From assembly GCF_001423485.1 (NCBI RefSeq), contig NZ_LMOD01000002.1:336539-400538 (forward strand): a stretch of DNA of 64,000 bases. Direction: 5' to 3'. The notes below the pieces were generated by a model, which was given only the letters and a program-made list of their open reading frames with translations, was not told where the DNA came from and made no database searches. This DNA comes from Microbacterium sp. Leaf320. Lineage in GTDB: Bacteria > Actinomycetota > Actinomycetes > Actinomycetales > Microbacteriaceae. Made by a program: the position numbers and the translations under genes. The first letter of the stretch is position 1; each line of letters begins with the position of its first letter. Below, one piece after another: positions 1-8,838 of this stretch.

Positions 1-966
1 TTTCGCGCCTTCGCCGCATTCGCCCTCGCAGCCCTCGGCGCCGCAGCGCTCGCGAGTTGCACCGCGTCCGCCGACACCAGCGGGAACGGGCCGACCGAGG
101 CGAGTGTCGCCGTGCTCGACGAGTTCTTCGCCCACCTCGAGAACGGCGAGTCCACCGATGCTGCGGCGATGACGAGCATCGACTTCCCCGCCGAGTTCAT
201 CGACGAGGACTTCTACGCGGCATCCGCTGCCCTGCCGTCTGACGCGAAAGTCGTCGACGTCAAGGGCAGCGACGAGCACACCGTCACGGCGATCGTCGAG
301 TACGTGCTCGATGATCCCGATCAGCCGATGACGGCGACCTTCAAGGTCAAGAACACCGATGGCGAGCGCCTGATCTCCTGGAGCGACGAACGGCTCGCCG
401 TGATCAACGTCGGCTCCCCGGGGCGACTCGTGCTCAACGGCGAGATGGAGTACCCCATGAGCGCCGATGCGGAGCTGGCGTTCCTGCTGCCCGCGCTCTA
501 CGAGTTCACCTATGACGACCCCACCGGCATCACCCAGCTCGACCCCGACGGCACGAACGAGTTCACCGTCGCGTGGCCGATGGACGATCAGCCCTCCGAC
601 GCCGACCTTCCCGACCGCGTGAACGTGAGCACCGCGAACGTGTCTGTGGTCGCCTACGTCGAAGCAGACGTGACCGATGCCGTCGACGCGCAGATCGACG
701 AGCTCATGGCCGCCTGCGTCGCCGAACGTCTCGCCGGCCCGTCGTGCCCCGCCTCGGTGGTGGAGTACGACAGACCGCTGGTCGATCCGTCGACCGTGGA
801 GTGGCTGCGCGAACCCGGCTACGGCGTCAGCGGCACCGATGGGGTGGTGGAGTACTCGAAGGGATTCACTCTCCGCGCCGACGGCGACTCGTACCCGACT
901 CCCGCCGTGTACGAGGGCACCGTGACCCGGGATGCCGCCGGTGTGGTGACCTTCACCCGGAAGTGA
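1..966 (+). CDS. Lipoprotein of unknown function, 5' end cut off by the window
   Basis: The open frame runs from the first base of the window to a TGA ending at 966, so at least 321 residues are visible and the true start lies upstream. The visible N-terminus is a hydrophobic Ala/Leu/Phe-rich stretch ending in LASC followed by a Ser/Thr/Gly linker. This is the h-region and lipobox of a lipoprotein signal peptide, with the lipidated Cys at visible residue 20. The rest is acidic, largely beta-type sequence with two Cys near residues 240-250. I do not recognise a domain. An exported, membrane-anchored surface protein is inferred; any binding role is unknown. Confidence 0.75.
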   Translation, partial: FRAFAAFALAALGAAALASCTASADTSGNGPTEASVAVLDEFFAHLENGESTDAAAMTSIDFPAEFIDEDFYAASAALPSDAKVVDVKGSDEHTVTAIVEYVLDDPDQPMTATFKVKNTDGERLISWSDERLAVINVGSPGRLVLNGEMEYPMSADAELAFLLPALYEFTYDDPTGITQLDPDGTNEFTVAWPMDDQPSDADLPDRVNVSTANVSVVAYVEADVTDAVDAQIDELMAACVAERLAGPSCPASVVEYDRPLVDPSTVEWLREPGYGVSGTDGVVEYSKGFTLRADGDSYPTPAVYEGTVTRDAAGVVTFTRK

Positions 967-1021
967 GACGGGGCGACGGCGCGACGGGCCCGGTGCCGCC
1001 GCCGGATGAAAGACTTTCTTC

Positions 1022-2200
1022 ATGACCTCCGGCACGTTCGACCAGATCACTCAAGACGACCTGCGCCACGCGGGCAGCCTGAAATGGACGACGTTCCCCG
1101 ACATGATCGGCGCTTTCGTCGCCGAGATGGACTTCGGACTCGCCCCGGCCGTCACCACCGCCGTGAAGGATGCCCTCGACCTGGGCGTCACCGGCTACCT
1201 GCCCGAGAAGCTCGCGAAGGACCTCTCGGCGGCGACGGCCCGGTGGTACTCGGACTCGTACGGATGGGAGATCGCCCCCGAGCGGGTTCACCACGTGCCC
1301 GATGTGATCGCCGCGTTCGAGCTGGCGATCGACCACTTCACCACTCCCGGCTCGGCCATCATCGTGCCGACGCCCGCGTACATGCCGTTCCTCCTGGTGC
1401 CGCCGATGCGAGGCCGCCGGGTCATCGAGGTGCCGAGCATCGAGGTCGACGGGCGCTGGGTCATGGACCTGGATGCCGTCGCGCAAGCGTTCCGCGACGG
1501 CGGCGAGATGCTGGTGCTCTGCAACCCGCACAACCCCCTCGGCACGGTCGCGACGCGGGACGAGCTGCTCGCCATCGAGTCGGTCGTGACGGATGCGGGC
1601 GGCCGCGTCTTCGCCGACGAGATCCACGCGCCGATCATCTATGCCCCCGCACGGCACATCCCGTACGCCTCGGTGTCGGATGCCGCCGCAGGCCACACGT
1701 TCACCGCGACCTCCGCCTCGAAGGCGTGGAACCTCGCGGGCCTCAAGTGCGCGCAGGTCATCCTCTCGAACGACACGGATGCCGAGCTCTGGGAGCGCCT
1801 CGGATTCTGGCCGGGACACGGCACCTCGACCCTCGGAGTCATCGCGAACACCGCGGCCTACACGGCGGGCGGCGAATGGCTCGATCAGGTCGTCGACTAC
1901 CTCGACGGCAACCGGCGAATGCTGGCGCAGCTCGTCGACGAGAAGCTCGCCGGCGTGCGGATGATCGTGCCCGAGGGCAGCTACATCGCCCTGCTCGACT
2001 TCCGCGAGACCGGGTTGACGGGGGACCTCGGCGAATGGTTCCGTGAGAACGCGGGAGTCGCGATGACGGATGGTGCCGCGTGTGGTGAGGCCGCCATCGG
2101 GTACACGCGCTTCGTGTTCGCGCTGCCGCGACCGGTGATGGTCGAGGCGGTCGAGCGGATCGCCGCTGCGCTCACCGAGCGGGTCTCGGTCTCGAGTTAG
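1022..2200 (+). CDS. PLP-dependent MalY/PatB-type aminotransferase or cystathionine beta-lyase
   Basis: A 392-residue fold-type I PLP enzyme. It carries the family landmarks VAEMDFG near residue 35, the PTPAYMPF segment, CNPHNPLG and FADEIHAP. The Schiff-base lysine is K234 in SASKAWN. These motifs are typical of the MalY/PatB branch, whose members are C-S beta-lyases acting on cystathionine or cysteine conjugates; some act as aminotransferases. It is cytosolic and its length is normal. It has a close paralogue on the opposite strand at 3078-4262, with a toxin-antitoxin pair between them. The start is the ATG 21 bases after an AAAGAC stretch, with only a weak ribosome site, so the exact start is fairly likely rather than certain. 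Confidence 0.9.
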   Translation: MTSGTFDQITQDDLRHAGSLKWTTFPDMIGAFVAEMDFGLAPAVTTAVKDALDLGVTGYLPEKLAKDLSAATARWYSDSYGWEIAPERVHHVPDVIAAFELAIDHFTTPGSAIIVPTPAYMPFLLVPPMRGRRVIEVPSIEVDGRWVMDLDAVAQAFRDGGEMLVLCNPHNPLGTVATRDELLAIESVVTDAGGRVFADEIHAPIIYAPARHIPYASVSDAAAGHTFTATSASKAWNLAGLKCAQVILSNDTDAELWERLGFWPGHGTSTLGVIANTAAYTAGGEWLDQVVDYLDGNRRMLAQLVDEKLAGVRMIVPEGSYIALLDFRETGLTGDLGEWFRENAGVAMTDGAACGEAAIGYTRFVFALPRPVMVEAVERIAAALTERVSVSS

Positions 2201-2262
2201 CCGCCGCTCGGCACCTTGCTTGCCGGTCGGCGCCTACGCGCGGCTTCGTGCGGGGGCAGTTG

Positions 2263-2290
2263 CGCACCCGAAACGGCTGTTTCGGGTGCG
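2263..2290. terminator. Perfect 12-bp stem-loop after the first PLP enzyme gene
   Basis: CGCACCCGAAAC and GTTTCGGGTGCG form a perfect 12-bp stem with a GGCT loop. It lies 63 bases downstream of the stop at 2200 and before the antitoxin promoter. There is no T-run after it, so it may act as a terminator in the GC-rich actinobacterial style, or be a small palindromic element. Confidence 0.5.
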
Positions 2291-2377
2291 AAATCGACCA
2301 CGCACGCGAGCGGTCCCGAACACGAGGACGAATGTCGGAGGCTGCGCGCATGATGGCAGCACGTTCGACAGCCCAAC

Positions 2378-2409
2378 TTCTACTACTTCTACTAGTTCGA
2401 GCGTAGAAT
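2378..2409 (+). promoter_or_regulatory. Probable vapBC promoter and autoregulatory operator
   Basis: TTCTAC occurs at 2378-2383 and 2387-2392, and the inverted copy GTAGAA at 2403-2408. A -10-like TAGAAT (2404-2409) ends six bases before the antitoxin ATG. Inverted and direct repeats at this place are what antitoxins of this class usually bind to repress their own operon. No good -35 hexamer is visible. Confidence 0.5.
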
Positions 2410-2415
2410 CAGGAG

Positions 2416-2679
2416 ATGGCCACGGTGACGAAGACCGAACTGAACCAGCAGACCGCGAAGGTCCTGGCTCGCGTCGCCGCGGGTGAGCGCCTCACCATCA
2501 CTGACCGGGGCCGCCCGATCGCCGAGCTGACGCCCCCGACGCAAAACCCCTGGGAGAGGCTGGTGTCGTCAGGCCGCGTCTCTCTGCCGACGAAGACCGG
2601 CGCGCTCCGCACCCCCGCGACGACCAGCGACCGCACGACCCGCGAGATCCTCGACGACCTCCGGAGCGATCGCCTGTGA
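2416..2679 (+). CDS. Type II antitoxin, Phd/YefM (VapB-like)
   Basis: An 87-residue protein. The N-terminus is a Phd/YefM-type DNA-binding fold with the characteristic TITDRGRPIAEL segment near residues 28-39. The C-terminal half is Arg/Asp-rich, as expected for a region that wraps and neutralises a PIN toxin. The AGGAG just before the ATG is too close to be an ideal ribosome site, and a -10-like TAGAAT lies six bases upstream, so a leaderless transcript is possible. Its stop overlaps the toxin start (ATG of the toxin at 2676 lies in TGTGATC), the normal antitoxin-first arrangement. Repression of its own promoter is inferred from the repeats at 2378-2408. Confidence 0.85.
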   Translation: MATVTKTELNQQTAKVLARVAAGERLTITDRGRPIAELTPPTQNPWERLVSSGRVSLPTKTGALRTPATTSDRTTREILDDLRSDRL

Positions 2680-3056
2680 TCTACCTCGACACCTCGGCAG
2701 CCGCCAAAGCACTCATCGAGGAGGACGGGAGCGATGCGGTGCGTCAGGCTTTCACCGACGGCGCGCCGTTCGTCTCATCGCGCCTGCTGGCGGTGGAACT
2801 GCACGCCGTGGCCGACCGCCGCTCGGTCAGTTCCGAAGCCGCGCAGGAGCTCCTCGACCGCGTCGCACTGGTGTCGCTCGCCGACGACACCCTCACGCGA
2901 GCCGTCGACCTGCACAGCGGGCTGCGCACACTCGACGCACTGCACCTCGCGACGGCGGTCGAGATCGGGGACGCGCTCACCAGCATCCTCACCTTCGATG
3001 TCGAGTTCGCCGCGGCGGCGACTCGACTCGGCATCCCGGCATCTTCTCGGGTTTGA
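2676..3056 (+). CDS. PIN-domain toxin ribonuclease (VapC-like)
   Basis: A 126-residue PIN domain. The first acidic active-site residue is in YLDTSAAAK (D5). Others fall in the VELHAV helix, in LRTLDALHLATA and in LTFDVEF near the end, giving the usual acidic metal-binding quartet. VapC toxins cleave tRNA or rRNA in a metal-dependent way when released from the antitoxin. The gene starts with GTG inside the end of the antitoxin gene, so the two are translationally coupled. Length is typical. The pair sits between two paralogous PLP enzyme genes, suggesting insertion between them. Confidence 0.88.
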   Translation: MIYLDTSAAAKALIEEDGSDAVRQAFTDGAPFVSSRLLAVELHAVADRRSVSSEAAQELLDRVALVSLADDTLTRAVDLHSGLRTLDALHLATAVEIGDALTSILTFDVEFAAAATRLGIPASSRV

Positions 3057-3077
3057 GCCCGACCCCGGGGAGGTGGA

Positions 3078-4262
3078 TCAGCGGTCGCGAACGGCATCTC
3101 CCATCGCGGCGAACGCCTCGCGCAGGATCGGACGCGGGGTCGCGAACACGACCCGCACGAAGTTCTCGTACCCGTGCCCGAGCAGCGCGCCCTCCGTGAG
3201 CACGACGCCCGCGTGCTCACGGAAGAACGCGGCGGGCGGGCCGTCGATCTCGAGGGCTCTCGTGTCGATCCAGCCGATGTACGTCGCCTCCGGTGAGCGA
3301 TACGTCGCACCGGGCAGGTGCTCGGAGACCAGCGATCCGACGAGCTCGCGTGAGCCGTCGAGGTAGGAGAGCACTCCGTCGAGCCAGGGCTTGCCCTCGC
3401 GGTACGCGGCGGTCGACGCGACCACTCCGAGCGTCGCGGCGCCGTGCTGCACCGAGAAGCCGAAGCGGCGATAGAGCTCCTGGTCCGCATCATTCGACGT
3501 GATCAGCTGCGCCGTCTTGAGCCCGGGGATATTCCAGGCCTTCGACGCACTCGTGCCGGTGACGGTGTGCGCGGCGGTCGCATCCGACAGCGATGCATAA
3601 GGGATGAAGGGGCGGCCGTCGAAGCGCAGCGGCGCGTGGATCTCATCCGCGAACACCCGACCGCCATGCCGCTCGACGATCTCTGCGAGCGCCTCGAGCT
3701 CGGAGCGCTCCACCACGGTCCCGGTCGGGTTGTGCGGGTTGCAGAGCACGAGGGTACGGGCACCCGCAGCGAACGCCTCGTCGATGCGCTGCAGGTCATG
3801 GTGCCAGCGGCCGTCGACCCCGACGCCGGGGACCTCGATCACCGGATGCCCGATCGCGGGAAGATATGTCAGGAACGGCATGTATGCCGGAGTCGGCACG
3901 ATCACGGGCGACCCGGCGGGCGCATACTCTTCGACCGCGACGCGCAGAGCGGCCATGACATCCGACACGGGATGCACGCGCTCGGGGTCGATGCTCCAGC
4001 CGTACTCACCACGCATCCACTCCGCCGTCGCCTCGCCCAACCGGGCTGCCAGCGGCGGCGACAGGTATCCCAGGTTCTCCTCCTCGATCGCGCGGTGCAT
4101 GGCCTGGGCGATCACCGGCGCGACGCCGAAGTCCATCTCGGCGACCCAGGCGCCGATGCGCCCGGGGTGCAGGCTCCACTTGCGGCTCTCCGGCCGATCG
4201 AGGTCGAACCTCGTGCGGGAGTCGAAGGGGTGCGGGTCGGTGTGCGCGCGGTCGTCAGTCAT
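3078..4262 (-). CDS. PLP-dependent MalY/PatB-type aminotransferase or C-S lyase, paralogue of 1022-2200
   Basis: A 394-residue fold-type I PLP enzyme with the same landmarks as the gene at 1022-2200: VAEMDFG, IVPTPAYMPFL, LVLCNPHNPTGTV, GRVFADEIHAPL and the Schiff-base lysine K241 in SASKAWN. A C-S beta-lyase or aminotransferase acting on sulfur amino acids is the best family-level call; the substrate cannot be read from the sequence. The gene converges on the vapC toxin gene, with only 21 bases between the stops. The two copies share long motif blocks, so they look like products of a duplication. Confidence 0.9.
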   Translation of the reverse strand: MTDDRAHTDPHPFDSRTRFDLDRPESRKWSLHPGRIGAWVAEMDFGVAPVIAQAMHRAIEEENLGYLSPPLAARLGEATAEWMRGEYGWSIDPERVHPVSDVMAALRVAVEEYAPAGSPVIVPTPAYMPFLTYLPAIGHPVIEVPGVGVDGRWHHDLQRIDEAFAAGARTLVLCNPHNPTGTVVERSELEALAEIVERHGGRVFADEIHAPLRFDGRPFIPYASLSDATAAHTVTGTSASKAWNIPGLKTAQLITSNDADQELYRRFGFSVQHGAATLGVVASTAAYREGKPWLDGVLSYLDGSRELVGSLVSEHLPGATYRSPEATYIGWIDTRALEIDGPPAAFFREHAGVVLTEGALLGHGYENFVRVVFATPRPILREAFAAMGDAVRDR

Positions 4263-4592
4263 GGCGTGCGGCTCTCAGCCGGCAATCCGACATCGAACGG
4301 CGGCATCCACAGGGGCCGCGCGGCGAGCACCCGCGCCTCGGGACGCGAGGGCCATCCACGGGGTGGTCGTCTGAGGCTCGGACACGGCGGCTCCTTCACG
4401 GCATCTTTCACGGCGGTATTACCCGCGGCGTTCACGGCGGACGCCTCCAGCCTAAAGACGCCCACCGTGGTCTCGCGATTCACGTTTCGGTGAATGTCGG
4501 GCGAGGCGTGGTTGCTCCGCCCCGCCCTGTCGGCCCAAAGGCGAGCGTGAACGTTAGGCGGACGCCTGGTGTCCGACAGCGCCCTGCGACCG
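4263..4592. other. Intergenic region with a 6-bp inverted repeat
   Basis: Between two genes on the minus strand. Small frames here have poor codon quality and no homology I recognise. The only clear structure is ATTCAC-GTTTCG-GTGAAT at 4478-4495, a perfect 6-bp inverted repeat that could be an operator for the downstream PLP enzyme gene. A GGCGGT/CACGGC-rich stretch at 4385-4440 repeats the word TTCACGGC three times. Confidence 0.4.
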
Positions 4593-5348
4593 TCAGGAAG
4601 CGGATGTGAACGCGGATGCCGCCCGCACCAGCGCCGCGTTGTCGGGCGCGCTCCGTCCGTCGGGCAGCGTGAGGGTGTCTTCGAGCCCTATGCGGGTGTC
4701 GACTCCCAGCTCGACCGCGAGAGTGAGTGCCGGCCAGGCCGAGCGCTCTTCACCATGGAGCAGGATCGGCATGCTCGGCTCGTCGAGACGGACATGCGCG
4801 ATCAGCCCCTCGGCATGACGCCGCACCACCTCGGCGGCCTCGTCGGGCAGCTCGATCAGCACCCGCGTGCACTCCGCGCGTGACGGCGATGTGCTCCACG
4901 CCTCGAGACCGGTCGCGTCCCAGATGCCCGCCTCGACGCCGACGCCTCGGCTCAGCAGCGATGCGGCCACACGATCGGCGCCCGTCTCGTGCCAGTTCAC
5001 GGATGCGTAGTCGGGGAGCTCGGTCCACGCGGCGATGGCGGCCACCCGCTTCTCGACGTCGGGCTCGGTCCACGCTCCGGTGGTGACGCCGACCGGCACA
5101 CCCGGGCACGACGATCGCAGCGCGCGCAACCAGCGTGCGACGTCATCGGCATCCAGGGTGTCGCGGCCCTCTGCATCCTTCGGGTGCACATGGATCTCCT
5201 GTGCACCGGCCGCCACCGCCCTCGCCGCATCCGCAGCGGCCAGCGTCGGGTCGGCGCTCAATCCGGGATGCTCTGTGACATCGCGCGCTCCGTTGAGACA
5301 CGCCTGCAGCAGCATCCGTCGTTCTGACTCTCCGGGCACCGCGCCCAT
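4593..5348 (-). CDS. BKACE family (DUF849) 3-keto acid cleavage-type enzyme
   Basis: A 251-residue TIM-barrel protein of the beta-keto acid cleavage enzyme family. It shows the family start QACLNGAR, the zinc ligand motif HVHPKD near residue 60, VNWHETG and the end motif IGLEDT. Family members condense a beta-keto acid with acetyl-CoA and release acetoacetate and a CoA ester; the founding member is the Kce enzyme of lysine fermentation. The present substrate is unknown. The ATG at 5348 overlaps the stop of the upstream gene as TGATG, suggesting translational coupling. An alternative ATG at 5315 would begin exactly at the conserved core. Confidence 0.82.
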   Translation of the reverse strand: MGAVPGESERRMLLQACLNGARDVTEHPGLSADPTLAAADAARAVAAGAQEIHVHPKDAEGRDTLDADDVARWLRALRSSCPGVPVGVTTGAWTEPDVEKRVAAIAAWTELPDYASVNWHETGADRVAASLLSRGVGVEAGIWDATGLEAWSTSPSRAECTRVLIELPDEAAEVVRRHAEGLIAHVRLDEPSMPILLHGEERSAWPALTLAVELGVDTRIGLEDTLTLPDGRSAPDNAALVRAASAFTSAS

Positions 5349-5575
5349 CAGTTCATGAGATCGCGTGGATGCCAGTCGTGGAGGTTGCCCGTGTCGGATG
5401 GGCCCTCTTCGGTGCGCACCGCGTGCTGCACCTGTCGTGCCGCGGCTGCTCCGCGCCCGACTCGGACGGCTTCGTCTTCGGTCTCGAAGCTCGACGCCAA
5501 TGTGCGGGATTCGCCCTCGATGCGGTTGAACCAGATCCCGTCACGTTGGAACGTCTCGATGTCGCCTGCGGCCAT
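5348..5575 (-). CDS. Small DUF2188-like protein
   Basis: About 75 residues. The segment GIWFNRIEGESRTLASSFET followed by DEAVRVGRGAA resembles the small DUF2188 domain, which has no established function. The start was placed at the ATG at 5575 because GAAAGGA stands eight bases upstream on the minus strand; an upstream ATG at 5602 has no such site. The stop overlaps the start of the BKACE gene as TGATG. The C-terminus is acidic and ends HDWHPRDLMN. A cytosolic protein with unknown role. Confidence 0.6.
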   Translation of the reverse strand: MAAGDIETFQRDGIWFNRIEGESRTLASSFETEDEAVRVGRGAAAARQVQHAVRTEEGPSDTGNLHDWHPRDLMN

Positions 5576-5756
5576 GCCTGAAGTCCTTTCGATCTCCCTC
5601 ATTCATATCCGCTGCGTCCCCCACGAAAGAGCCCCTTGACAGCTTTCGCCCGCTCCGCATCCACCGTTTCGCTCTCGCGTCAACCCCGATGATCCCGCCG
5701 GCGAACAGCGATACGGTCGTCTGATGCATGACCCGGATGCACCCGAGGAGCGAGCC

Positions 5757-7169
5757 ATGGCGCTGGAAGTGATGTCGCCGACGGCGGCACTGCTCGATGG
5801 ACGATATGTACTGCACGACCGCGTCGGCAAGGGCGGCATGGCGACCGTCTACCGCGCCGAGGACTCCCATCTCGGACGCACCGTCGCGATCAAGATGATC
5901 CACGAGGGTGAAGGCCCCGTGGCGTCGATCGAGCGCGCACACACCGAGAAGGCGCTGCTCGCGTCGCTGAGCCACCCATCGCTGGTGACGTTGCACGACG
6001 CTCAGCTCGTGCCCGGTCGGCCGCAGTACCTGGTGATGGAGTTCGTCGACGGGCCGACCCTGGCCGAGCGCATGGCAGCCGGTCCTCTCCCTCCCCGCGA
6101 CGTGGCCCGCATCGCCCGCGACCTCGCCGAAGGTCTGACCGCCGTGCACGGCGCCGGGATCGTGCACCGCGACATCAAACCGTCGAACGTGCTCCTCGCA
6201 CGCGGGCGCGCCGGCCGCCCGGTGGCCGCGAAGCTCGCCGACTTCGGCATCGCCTGCTCGATCGAGGACACGAGGCTCACGACACCGGGAATCGTGCTCG
6301 GCACACTCACTTACATGGCGCCCGAGCAGCTGCGCGATCTCGACCCCGGCTTTCCGGTCGATATCTTCGCGCTCGGCCTCGTGCTGCTGGAGGCTCTCAC
6401 CGGCGAGCCCGGGTATCCGTCGCTCGCATCAGGCCGCGCCGCCGCGATCGCACGCCTGGCGGAGCCGCCGAGGATCTCTGAGACCGTGCCGACGGAGTGG
6501 CGCGACCTGCTGACCCGCATGACGCGGCTCGAGCCCGAAGAGCGCCCGACCGCGACCGAGGTGGCCCGGGCCGCCCGCGGCCTGCTGCGCGGGTACGCCG
6601 CGAACAGCGACGGAGTGGCCGTCGCTGCCGCGGCTGCCGCCATCGTCGCCGGCGCCGGAGGTCCACCCGCAGAAGAGGCGACGATCGCGATGCCGGAGTC
6701 GGATGCTGCGGCAGCGACAATCGCAGCTGCGACTCCGTCGAGACCGGCGAACCAGGCATCCATCCCCGCGAACCCGGCATTCACCGGCGCGAGCTCGGCA
6801 TCCACCGATGCGACGGCTGTGCTCCCGGCAGCCGACGTCGCCGGCGCGCGACCGAGCACCGGCTCCCGCAACCGCGCGCGCAACCGCGTGATCGCCGGAG
6901 CCGCCGGTTTGGCTGCGACCGGAGCGCTCGTGGTCGGACTCGCCGCATTCACGACACCGGCGACAGACATCGGTCGCACCGCGTCGGGCGCCGTCGTCCG
7001 CACGGCGTCCGTTCCCGCCGACACCGCACCGGCCGACACGACCGTCGATGCGGTCACCGATGCGGCGACCCCGGGCAACAGCGGTAACTCCGGAAACTCC
7101 GGCAAGGGCGACAAGGCCGACAAGGCCGACAAGGCCGACAAGTCGAACGGCAACTCCGGCAAGAACTGA
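5757..7169 (+). CDS. Membrane-anchored Ser/Thr protein kinase (PknB-like catalytic domain)
   Basis: About 470 residues. The cytosolic kinase domain spans roughly residues 15-280: glycine loop VGKGGMATVY, catalytic lysine in VAIKMI, HRDIKPSN catalytic loop, DFG, and GTLTYMAPEQ activation-loop end. A 100-residue Ala/Pro/Thr linker follows. One membrane helix lies near residues 378-400, then an outer tail ending in repeated GNSGNSG and DKADKADKAD. There are no PASTA repeats, so it is not a classical PknB. Start chosen at 5757 because GAGGAG precedes it by seven bases; ATG 5724 is an alternative. A perfect TTGACA lies at 5636-5641, but no good -10 follows. Confidence 0.9.
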   Translation: MALEVMSPTAALLDGRYVLHDRVGKGGMATVYRAEDSHLGRTVAIKMIHEGEGPVASIERAHTEKALLASLSHPSLVTLHDAQLVPGRPQYLVMEFVDGPTLAERMAAGPLPPRDVARIARDLAEGLTAVHGAGIVHRDIKPSNVLLARGRAGRPVAAKLADFGIACSIEDTRLTTPGIVLGTLTYMAPEQLRDLDPGFPVDIFALGLVLLEALTGEPGYPSLASGRAAAIARLAEPPRISETVPTEWRDLLTRMTRLEPEERPTATEVARAARGLLRGYAANSDGVAVAAAAAAIVAGAGGPPAEEATIAMPESDAAAATIAAATPSRPANQASIPANPAFTGASSASTDATAVLPAADVAGARPSTGSRNRARNRVIAGAAGLAATGALVVGLAAFTTPATDIGRTASGAVVRTASVPADTAPADTTVDAVTDAATPGNSGNSGNSGKGDKADKADKADKSNGNSGKN

Positions 7170-7181
7170 CCGGGGTCGCGC

Positions 7182-7263
7182 GTCACGATTCAGCAGGGTC
7201 GTGTTGGATCGTGCTCGAACCCGCGGTTCGCGCCGATCCCCTTCATCGCTGCTGAATCGTGAC
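7182..7263. repeat. Long inverted repeat between convergent genes
   Basis: GTCACGATTCAGCAG (7182-7196) and its exact complement (7249-7263) form a perfect 15-bp stem with a 52-base loop. It lies between the convergent kinase and VOC genes, so it could terminate both transcripts. The long loop also fits a dispersed palindromic repeat. Compare 22572-22618, which starts with a related ATCACGGATGCAG arm. Confidence 0.6.
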
Positions 7264-7274
7264 CGCCAACCGGA

Positions 7275-7736
7275 TCAGCCCGCGTAGGCGGCCCGCACGT
7301 CGAGCACCCAGGTCACGCCGAAGCGGTCGGTGAGCATCCCGAACCCGGGCGACCACGCCGACGCGGCGAGCGGCTCGACGATCGAGGCGCCGTCTGCGAG
7401 AGCGTCCCAGTATCCGGTGAGCTCGTCGAGCGAGTCGGCGCGCAGCGACTGGAAGAAGGAGCGGTCGGTGATCGTCATCCCGTTCTCCCGCGCGGTGGTG
7501 CCCGCGGTCGCGTCAGAGTCATCCGCACCGGGGATGTCGTATGCCATCAGCCGGAATCCCTCGGCGTTCTCGACCTGCCCGAACACGATCTTGTCGGCGC
7601 CGGGGACCCCGGCCGGCATCCCGAAGTCGCCGTAGGTCGCGAGCGTGACCTCACCGCCGAACACGGTTCCGTAGAACTCGAGCGCCTGCCGAGCGGTGCC
7701 GCGGAAGTTGAGGTGGGTGGTGGTTGCGATGGTCAT
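7275..7736 (-). CDS. VOC superfamily (PhnB-like) protein
   Basis: About 153 residues of the vicinal-oxygen-chelate fold. THLNFRGTARQALEFYGTVF is the typical first beta-alpha-beta unit of PhnB/3-demethylubiquinone methyltransferase-like proteins, and LTDRFGVTWVLDV is the usual family end. Members are often annotated as glyoxalase or antibiotic-resistance-like proteins, but the activity of this subgroup is not established. The ATG at 7736 was chosen because GAGGAG lies seven bases upstream; an upstream ATG at 7787 lacks a site. It is divergent from the WYL regulator gene, which may control it. Confidence 0.85.
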   Translation of the reverse strand: MTIATTTHLNFRGTARQALEFYGTVFGGEVTLATYGDFGMPAGVPGADKIVFGQVENAEGFRLMAYDIPGADDSDATAGTTARENGMTITDRSFFQSLRADSLDELTGYWDALADGASIVEPLAASAWSPGFGMLTDRFGVTWVLDVRAAYAG

Positions 7737-7826
7737 GATGTCTCCTCGAATGATGCGCGGCGGAGTGCCGTCATGAACAACATTCACAGCAGAAGCGGAC
7801 AGTTTCAGTCCTCTACCTGACGCAGA

Positions 7827-8801
7827 ATGAATGTCATGACCGGCAGCTCCTCGCGCATGCTCACCCTGCTCTCGCTGCTGCAGACGCAGCGCGACTGGCC
7901 GGGACAGGTGCTCGCCGACCGCCTCGACGTGACGCCCCGAACCGTGCGCCGGGACGTCGACCGCCTGCGCGAGCTCGGCTACCGGATCAGCGCGATCAAG
8001 GGTCCCGACGGCGGATATCGGTTGGCCGCGGGCTCCGAGCTCCCGCCCCTTCTCTTCGACGACGAGCAGGCAGTGGCGATCGCGGTCGCCTTGCAGAGCG
8101 TGCCCGCCACCGGGATCGACATCGACGAGGGCGCCGCTCGTGCGCTCGCCACCGTGCGCCAGGTGATGCCGTCACGCCTGCGCCACCGGGTCGACGGCAT
8201 CCGCTTCACCGGCGTCGAGAACGAGACCCGGGTCGATCCCGCGGTGCTCGAGGCCGTCAGCGCCGCGGTGCGCGACCGGCACGTGCTGCGCTTCGACTAC
8301 GGCGACCACGACCGCCCGGCCCGGCGCACCGAGCCGCACGCCGTCGTCGCCCGCGAAGGACGCTGGTACCTGCTCGCGTGGGATCGCGAGGCCGACGACT
8401 GGCGCACCTTCCGCCTCGATCGGATGACCCCGCGCATCCCGACCGGCCCCGCCTTCACGCCGCGCGAGTTGCCCGCCACCGACGCGCAGACCTACATCGC
8501 GGCGCGGGCGAAGGGGTCGGATGCCGGCGACCGCTGGCCCTGCATCGGCGAGCTCGTGCTCGAGGTGCCCGCCCGCGAGGTCGCGCACTGGATCGGACGC
8601 GACGGCAGCGTCGAGCCGATCGACGAGAACTCGTGCCGCGTCAGGGTCGGATCCTGGTCGTGGACCGGCATCCTCGCCTCGATCGCGCGCTTCGACGCCC
8701 CGTTCCACGTCGTCGGACCGTCCGAGCTGCGCGACGCGGCGACGGCCCTCTCGCGACGCCTGTCCGACGCGGGCGAGGCCCGCTCACCGGGTCAGCCCTG
8801 A
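7827..8801 (+). CDS. YafY/PafC-type HTH-WYL transcriptional regulator
   Basis: A 324-residue regulator. The N-terminal winged helix (residues 8-65) includes LADRLDVTPRTVRRDVDRLRELG, split here for description: the recognition helix is VTPRTVRRDVDRL. A WYL domain follows near residues 140-215, with the WYL motif appearing as RWYLLAW. A C-terminal WCX-type extension ends the protein. WYL domains bind ligands or nucleic acid and control stress, DNA repair or catabolic genes. It is divergent from the VOC gene at 7275-7736, with about 90 bases between starts. A second ATG at 7836 is an equally possible start. Confidence 0.88.
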   Translation: MNVMTGSSSRMLTLLSLLQTQRDWPGQVLADRLDVTPRTVRRDVDRLRELGYRISAIKGPDGGYRLAAGSELPPLLFDDEQAVAIAVALQSVPATGIDIDEGAARALATVRQVMPSRLRHRVDGIRFTGVENETRVDPAVLEAVSAAVRDRHVLRFDYGDHDRPARRTEPHAVVAREGRWYLLAWDREADDWRTFRLDRMTPRIPTGPAFTPRELPATDAQTYIAARAKGSDAGDRWPCIGELVLEVPAREVAHWIGRDGSVEPIDENSCRVRVGSWSWTGILASIARFDAPFHVVGPSELRDAATALSRRLSDAGEARSPGQP

Positions 8802-8838
8802 CCGCATCCGAGACCCCGCGCCCCGAGTCGCCGAGTGC

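Noticed and set aside
4259..4483. A 74-codon frame upstream of the second PLP enzyme gene on the same strand
   Set aside because: Poor codon quality, repetitive Ala/Pro/Arg sequence and no ribosome site; treated as intergenic.
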